NCBI GenBank assembly: GCA_903835325.1
Contig: CAILMU010000155.1
Location: forward strand, 1-8,404
Direction: 5' to 3'
DNA length: 8,404 bases
Origin: an uncultured Microcaldota archaeon
GTDB lineage: Archaea > Micrarchaeota > Micrarchaeia > Anstonellales > Bilamarchaeaceae
Part shown: piece by piece, positions 5,705 to 8,404 of the stretch
Layout: each line of letters begins with the position of its first letter
Numbering within the stretch: position 1 is the first letter of the stretch
Translations under genes and position numbers: made by a program
The notes under the pieces: generated by a model
What the model was told of the DNA's origin: nothing
Databases searched by the model: none
Seen by the model: only the letters and a program-made list of their open reading frames with translations

Positions 5705-6516
5705 ATTTCCACCTTCTTCACTTTCGGTTCCTCATGAACATCGGCCTTCGATTCCTGATGGCCCTTCACTTTCGGTTCCTCATGTTCCTTGATTTTCAAT
5801 TCCTCATGATTCGTAGCTTTCTTAGGCTTCTGGAGGGTCTCGCTCTCGATCCTGCCATCGCGTATATGTATCATCCTTTCGCTGTAGGCAGCAACCACCG
5901 GCTCGTGCGTCACTATGATCACCGTCAGGCCTTTATCCTGCCAAAGATTAGCCAGGAAATCCATGATATCCTTGCCTGATTTGGAATCCAGGTTGCCTGT
6001 GGGCTCGTCTGCGAGTATCATCTCGGGATTGTTAGCAAGAGCCCTCGCTATCGCGACCCTCTGCTTCTCGCCTCCAGAGAGCTGGGATGATTTGTTGTGG
6101 GATTTATCAGAGAGGCCGACTATCTCGAGGCAATGCTTCACTATCTCGGAGCGCTTGTCATCATCCATCTCGCTTATCATCAGGGGGAGCTCCACGTTCC
6201 TCGACACGTTCAATGTGGATGAGAGGTTGAAGGCCTGGAACACGAAGCCTATCTTGCGGTTTCTGGCCTCCGCCAGCTCGTCCTCGCCCATCTTCGATAT
6301 GGCGACCCCGTCCAGGAAGACCTCGCCGCTTGTCGGGACATCAAGGCAACCAAGGAGATGGAGGAGCGTGCTTTTCCCTGACCCGGACGGGCCGACTATC
6401 GAGACGAACTCCCCCTTCCTGACCTCGAGGCTCACGTCCCGGAGGGCCTGGAATCTCGTCCCATCCGTCACATATTCCTTTGTGGCGTGGGAAATCTCGA
6501 TGATGTTTTCAGACAT
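5701..6516 (-). CDS. LolD/MacB-type ABC transporter ATP-binding protein with octapeptide-repeat tail
   Basis: 271 residues; LolD-type ATPases are usually about 230. All nucleotide-binding motifs are intact: Walker A GPSGSGKST (42-50), Q-loop Gln94 (FVFQAFNL), signature LSGGEKQR (146-153), Walker B MILADE (166-171), D-loop NLDS (175-178) and switch His204 (VTHEP). The protein should therefore hydrolyse ATP and drive the permease two genes downstream. The extra length is a charged C-terminal tail (about 230-271) of four octapeptide repeats, described separately. The start is ATG 6516 (MSENIIEISH), preceded by GAGAAG. It is first gene of the operon and overlaps the surface-protein gene by ATGA. 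Its promoter is shared with the divergent membrane-protein/winged-helix pair. The family is clear; the exported or mechanically handled substrate is not. Confidence 0.95.
   Translation of the reverse strand: MSENIIEISHATKEYVTDGTRFQALRDVSLEVRKGEFVSIVGPSGSGKSTLLHLLGCLDVPTSGEVFLDGVAISKMGEDELAEARNRKIGFVFQAFNLSSTLNVSRNVELPLMISEMDDDKRSEIVKHCLEIVGLSDKSHNKSSQLSGGEKQRVAIARALANNPEMILADEPTGNLDSKSGKDIMDFLANLWQDKGLTVIIVTHEPVVAAYSERMIHIRDGRIESETLQKPKKATNHEELKIKEHEEPKVKGHQESKADVHEEPKVKKVEI
5716..5811 (-). repeat. four tandem 24-bp units encoding octapeptides in the ATPase tail
   Basis: Residues 236-267 of the ATPase are four units in register: NHEELKIK, EHEEPKVK, GHQESKAD and VHEEPKVK, followed by KVEI. 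At DNA level units 2 and 4 share 21 identical bases (5764-5784 and 5716-5736) exactly 48 bases apart, which points to recent duplication or conversion. The consensus x-H-E-E-P-K-V-K is strongly charged. Confidence 0.85.
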
Positions 6517-6543
6517 ACTTCTCGGCCTTCGTATTGCTGTTCT

Positions 6544-6573
6544 TTATGTAAGTATAATGTAACCTTAATGTAA
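6544..6573. promoter_or_regulatory. three direct repeats T(A/T)ATGTAA with 11-bp period, candidate regulator site
   Basis: Copies lie at 6544-6551, 6555-6562 and 6566-6573; the core ATGTAA is identical in all three and the start-to-start spacing is exactly 11 bp, about one helical turn, so all three face the same side of DNA. The array covers the expected start site of the ABC operon (near 6554) and sits upstream of the TATA element for the divergent pair. Which protein binds is unknown; the neighbouring winged-helix protein is the obvious candidate. Confidence 0.55.
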
Positions 6574-6585
6574 TTAAATATTTAA
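6574..6585. promoter_or_regulatory. palindromic TATA element, probable bidirectional promoter
   Basis: TTAAATATTTAA is a perfect 12-bp palindrome in the 104-base gap between divergent genes, and reads as a TATA box in either direction. Starts would be expected about 25 bases to either side: near 6554 for the ABC operon (leader about 38 bases) and near 6605 for the membrane-protein gene (leader about 15 bases, containing GGTGA). Two overlapping boxes rather than one shared box is also possible. Confidence 0.55.
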
Positions 6586-6620
6586 AGGTTCGCCTTCCCA
6601 ATCAACGATACGGTGAAAAT

Positions 6621-6932
6621 ATGCCTGGATTCGAACTTGTTTTCTTCAGCACGATGCACATCATCGCCGCTGCGACCGTGCTCGGCGCGGTCTACTTCGC
6701 CATCAAATTGTACATGGAGACCGATAAGGGGTGGTACTGGTTCACGCTGCTGTTGTCGGCGTTTTTCACGGCCTTGTCGCAATGGTCGATGATAATCATC
6801 CCTCCGATGCGCGGTTTCGAGATAATACCGATTCTGCGCGAATCGATGGATATCGCCGCGACCATACTGTTCGCAGTGTCTTGCTATGGGATATATAAGA
6901 CGATGAAGGACATCCGCCGGAGGGTAGAATGA
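6621..6932 (+). CDS. small three-helix membrane protein paired with a winged-helix regulator
   Basis: 103 residues with no family I can name. Three hydrophobic helices are clear at about 6-30, 38-60 and 72-94, joined by short polar loops (MEATDK-like METDKGW at 32-38, and a Pro-Pro-containing PPMRGFE at 61-67), ending in the basic RRR of KDIRRRVE. Helix 1 begins with Met-His and contains AAATVLGAVYFAIKLY. ATG 6621 follows GGTGA by 4 bases. Its stop overlaps the start of the winged-helix gene (ATGA), and GGAGG for that gene lies inside this one, so the two are made together. The pairing and the divergent promoter suggest a membrane sensor or anchor that controls the winged-helix protein. That is inference; no catalytic or ligand motif is visible. 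Confidence 0.82.
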   Translation: MPGFELVFFSTMHIIAAATVLGAVYFAIKLYMETDKGWYWFTLLLSAFFTALSQWSMIIIPPMRGFEIIPILRESMDIAATILFAVSCYGIYKTMKDIRRRVE

Positions 6933-7195
6933 AGACTGTATTGTTCTACTGGAGCAAGGGCTCTGACACGCGGCGAAGGATAATAAAAATCATCGCCGAA
7001 TGCGAGAAGAAGGAGAACCCGTGCTTCCTGAACATCATCGCCGAGAGGATGAAGATCAGCCACGTGGCGATAAAGAAGCACCTCGACCTGCTGATAGAGG
7101 AAGGCTATGTGCGCATCCTGAACCCCGGCGGGAAGCCGAATTTCCTCGCCCTCACCCCCAAGGGCGCGGACATCGTGAAAGAGCTCTCATCCTGA
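6929..7195 (+). CDS. small winged-helix DNA-binding regulator (ArsR-like fold)
   Basis: 88 residues, almost wholly one winged-helix domain. Helix 1 is at about 13-26 (DTRRRIIKIIAECE), the helix-turn-helix at about 33-57 (FLNIIAERMKISHVAIKKHL) with the recognition helix around SHVAIKKHLDLL, and the wing at 60-77 (YVRILNPGGKPNFLALTPKG). No ligand-binding domain or membrane helix is present, so any signal must come from a partner or from few residues; the overlapping three-helix gene is the natural partner. Cys25 and Cys32 are the only cysteines; too little to claim metal or redox sensing. GGAGG (6919-6923) lies 5 bases before ATG 6929. It probably regulates its own operon and the divergent ABC operon through the 11-bp repeats between them. 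Fold certain; target inferred. Confidence 0.88.
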   Translation: MKTVLFYWSKGSDTRRRIIKIIAECEKKENPCFLNIIAERMKISHVAIKKHLDLLIEEGYVRILNPGGKPNFLALTPKGADIVKELSS

Positions 7196-7202
7196 ATAAT
7201 CT

Positions 7203-7219
7203 GGAAAAAGAGAAGAAGG
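7203..7219 (-). terminator. pyrimidine-rich tract, possible terminator of the binding-protein/Cache gene
   Basis: On the minus strand this reads CCTTCTTCTCTTTTTCC, starting 28 bases past the stop at 7247. Archaeal termination often occurs at such T-rich tracts without a hairpin. It lies between convergent genes; no equivalent T-rich tract is seen for the winged-helix gene on the plus strand. Confidence 0.35.
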
Positions 7220-7246
7220 CGAATGGGGGGCCGGAATAGAAAACGC

Positions 7247-8404
7247 TCAGCTCCCGCAGGCGCCTACATCGGCAGGGACATAGCTGAGGACATATGTCCA
7301 TCCCGTCAGGTCCGATCTCTTGAACGTACCGCTCCACGTCTCGCCCTGATACATGTAGTTCACGGTGCCGTTCCCGTTCCCGAGGGCATACTGCGTTCCG
7401 CCATCGAGGAGTTTGTCGCCTGACATGATAGCCTCGGTCTTCTTGTCGAGCACGATCTGGCCGTCGCGCTCAAGCGCGAAGAACTGCACATCGGCAGGCA
7501 CTCTCAGGGCCGAGCTCGTATCCGCGCTCAGGTTGTCGAGGAACATGCTTGCCGCCAATACGCCGCTCACGTTCTTCCCGGAGGACACCGGCACTGCGAC
7601 CACGACGCCATTCTTCCCCGTCGATCTGCCCGTGATGGTCGTGCCGATGGATATAACCCCTCCGAGGGCTGCTTGGAAATACGGGCGGTCGGCGACGTTC
7701 CCGCTCGCGAGGCCGGTAGTCGTGTAATACGTGCCGTTAGGCAACGCATACAAATACTCTCCTGCGGGGTGTTTCTGGTTAGCTTCCATGAGTGCGTTCT
7801 CTATCGCGCTGATATTCTTGCCCGCGACCTCGGGTTCGTTCGCTGTCGCATTCAATATCGATTCGATGTCAAGAAGCTCATAATCGACTATCTCGCCGGC
7901 CTGGACGACCTTCCAGTCGCTCTGCTCCATGAAGCACGGCGTATACGCCGTCGGCTTCGCGGATACCTCAGGGTCGGAGAAATCATTCTTTATCGAATCC
8001 AGTGTGCCATCCGCTTTCATGGCGCCGAGCGCGTTCTGCCACCTGTCTATCTCGCTCTGCGGGGCATCCCTGCTGAAAGCAAGGTACAGCTCGGATTTCT
8101 TGACAGTGAGTACCGGCTGGAAATCCGAAGATTGATAGCCGCCATCGGCCACGATGTCCTCGAAATCGACGCTGCTCCCGAGCCACAGCTCTGCATTGCC
8201 AGCATCGACCATGCCTGCGCATGTCATGTCGTTGGGGGCCAATATGAGGTTCCCGAAGCTGTTGTTCTCGAGGAACTGGTCTCTGGCATCATCCTTCACC
8301 ACGCAGACGCTGCGGGCTTTCTTCGCATCATCGAGCATCGAGATGCTCTCGGAAGTCCCGTTCTTGGAATAGAATGTGTAATCATACGCGCCTATCGGCC
8401 CCAC
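7247..8404 (-). CDS. extracellular binding-protein/Cache-domain sensor protein, N-terminus beyond window
   Basis: 385 residues visible. Residues about 5-142 resemble part of a type-2 solute-binding domain (SBP_bac_3): the segments VCVVKDDARDQFLENNSF, DAGNAELWLGSS and SELYLAFSRDAP, then LGAMKADGTLDSIKNDF, match the second lobe and closing helices of amino-acid-type binding proteins. Residues about 195-380 resemble a Cache-like sensor domain: ADRPYFQAALGG, STGKNGVVVAVPVSSGK, GVLAASMFLDNLS and, at the end, GWTYVLSYVPA. It ends at GACGS with no C-terminal helix or signalling domain. Four cysteines are visible (34, 62, 157, 383). GTG at 8404 is merely the window edge: the first lobe and a signal peptide or lipobox should lie to the right. 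Likely an extracellular ligand-binding protein; ligand unknown. It is convergent with the winged-helix pair. Confidence 0.8.
   Translation of the reverse strand: MGPIGAYDYTFYSKNGTSESISMLDDAKKARSVCVVKDDARDQFLENNSFGNLILAPNDMTCAGMVDAGNAELWLGSSVDFEDIVADGGYQSSDFQPVLTVKKSELYLAFSRDAPQSEIDRWQNALGAMKADGTLDSIKNDFSDPEVSAKPTAYTPCFMEQSDWKVVQAGEIVDYELLDIESILNATANEPEVAGKNISAIENALMEANQKHPAGEYLYALPNGTYYTTTGLASGNVADRPYFQAALGGVISIGTTITGRSTGKNGVVVAVPVSSGKNVSGVLAASMFLDNLSADTSSALRVPADVQFFALERDGQIVLDKKTEAIMSGDKLLDGGTQYALGNGNGTVNYMYQGETWSGTFKRSDLTGWTYVLSYVPADVGACGS

Noticed and set aside
5716..5811. Repeats considered as a CRISPR array
   Set aside because: Units are contiguous 24-bp coding repeats kept in frame, with no unique spacers.
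8402..8404. GTG at the window edge as the start of the binding-protein/Cache gene
   Set aside because: The binding-protein domain is missing its first part and there is no signal peptide, so the coding region must continue beyond 8404.

Overview
The window looks archaeal, most likely a moderately GC-rich euryarchaeon of the Methanomassiliicoccales/Thermoplasmata or Methanomicrobia type; the lineage is a guess. Direct signs are AT-rich TATA-like boxes (TTTAAATA, and a 12-bp TTAAATATTTAA palindrome) 25-60 bases upstream of genes, no bacterial -35/-10 pairs, frequent AGG/AGA arginine and ATA isoleucine codons despite the GC content, several ATGA stop/start overlaps, and an archaeal-type surface protein with tandem Ig-like domains. 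No tRNA, rRNA, CRISPR array, transposase or IS end is visible.

Layout, left to right. (1) Bases 1-2153, minus strand: a drug-efflux operon transcribed marR -> HlyD/EmrA-type adaptor -> EmrB/QacA-type MFS transporter (the last runs off the left edge). The gene order matches bacterial emrRAB. It has an archaeal TATA box with a near-perfect 23-bp palindrome directly downstream, which suggests MarR autorepression. (2) Bases 2168-2806, minus strand: a TMEM175-family (DUF1211) six-helix protein, probably a potassium channel, with its own promoter. (3) Bases 2880-6516, minus strand: a three-gene ABC operon joined by two ATGA overlaps: a LolD/MacB-type ATPase with an unusual charged octapeptide-repeat tail, a membrane-anchored surface protein of four Ig-like domains, and a MacB/FtsX-type permease with a glycine-rich insert. 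(4) Bases 6517-6620: a shared divergent promoter with three ATGTAA elements spaced exactly 11 bp. (5) Bases 6621-7195, plus strand: a small three-helix membrane protein overlapping (ATGA) a winged-helix DNA-binding protein. (6) Bases 7247-8404, minus strand: the C-terminal 385 residues of an extracellular protein joining a type-2 periplasmic-binding-protein-like segment to a Cache-like sensor domain.

Working model. The region is an envelope transport and stress island with two export systems. The membrane-protein/winged-helix pair is divergent from the ABC operon and shares its promoter, so it is the obvious candidate regulator of that operon, perhaps sensing the membrane. The ABC operon with its surface protein, repeat-tailed ATPase and divergent sensor-regulator pair is the best candidate here for a poorly described system. 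Its substrate cannot be read from the sequence.

No stretch longer than about 300 bases lacks a gene; the intergenic gaps are 28, 78, 73, 104 and 51 bases.
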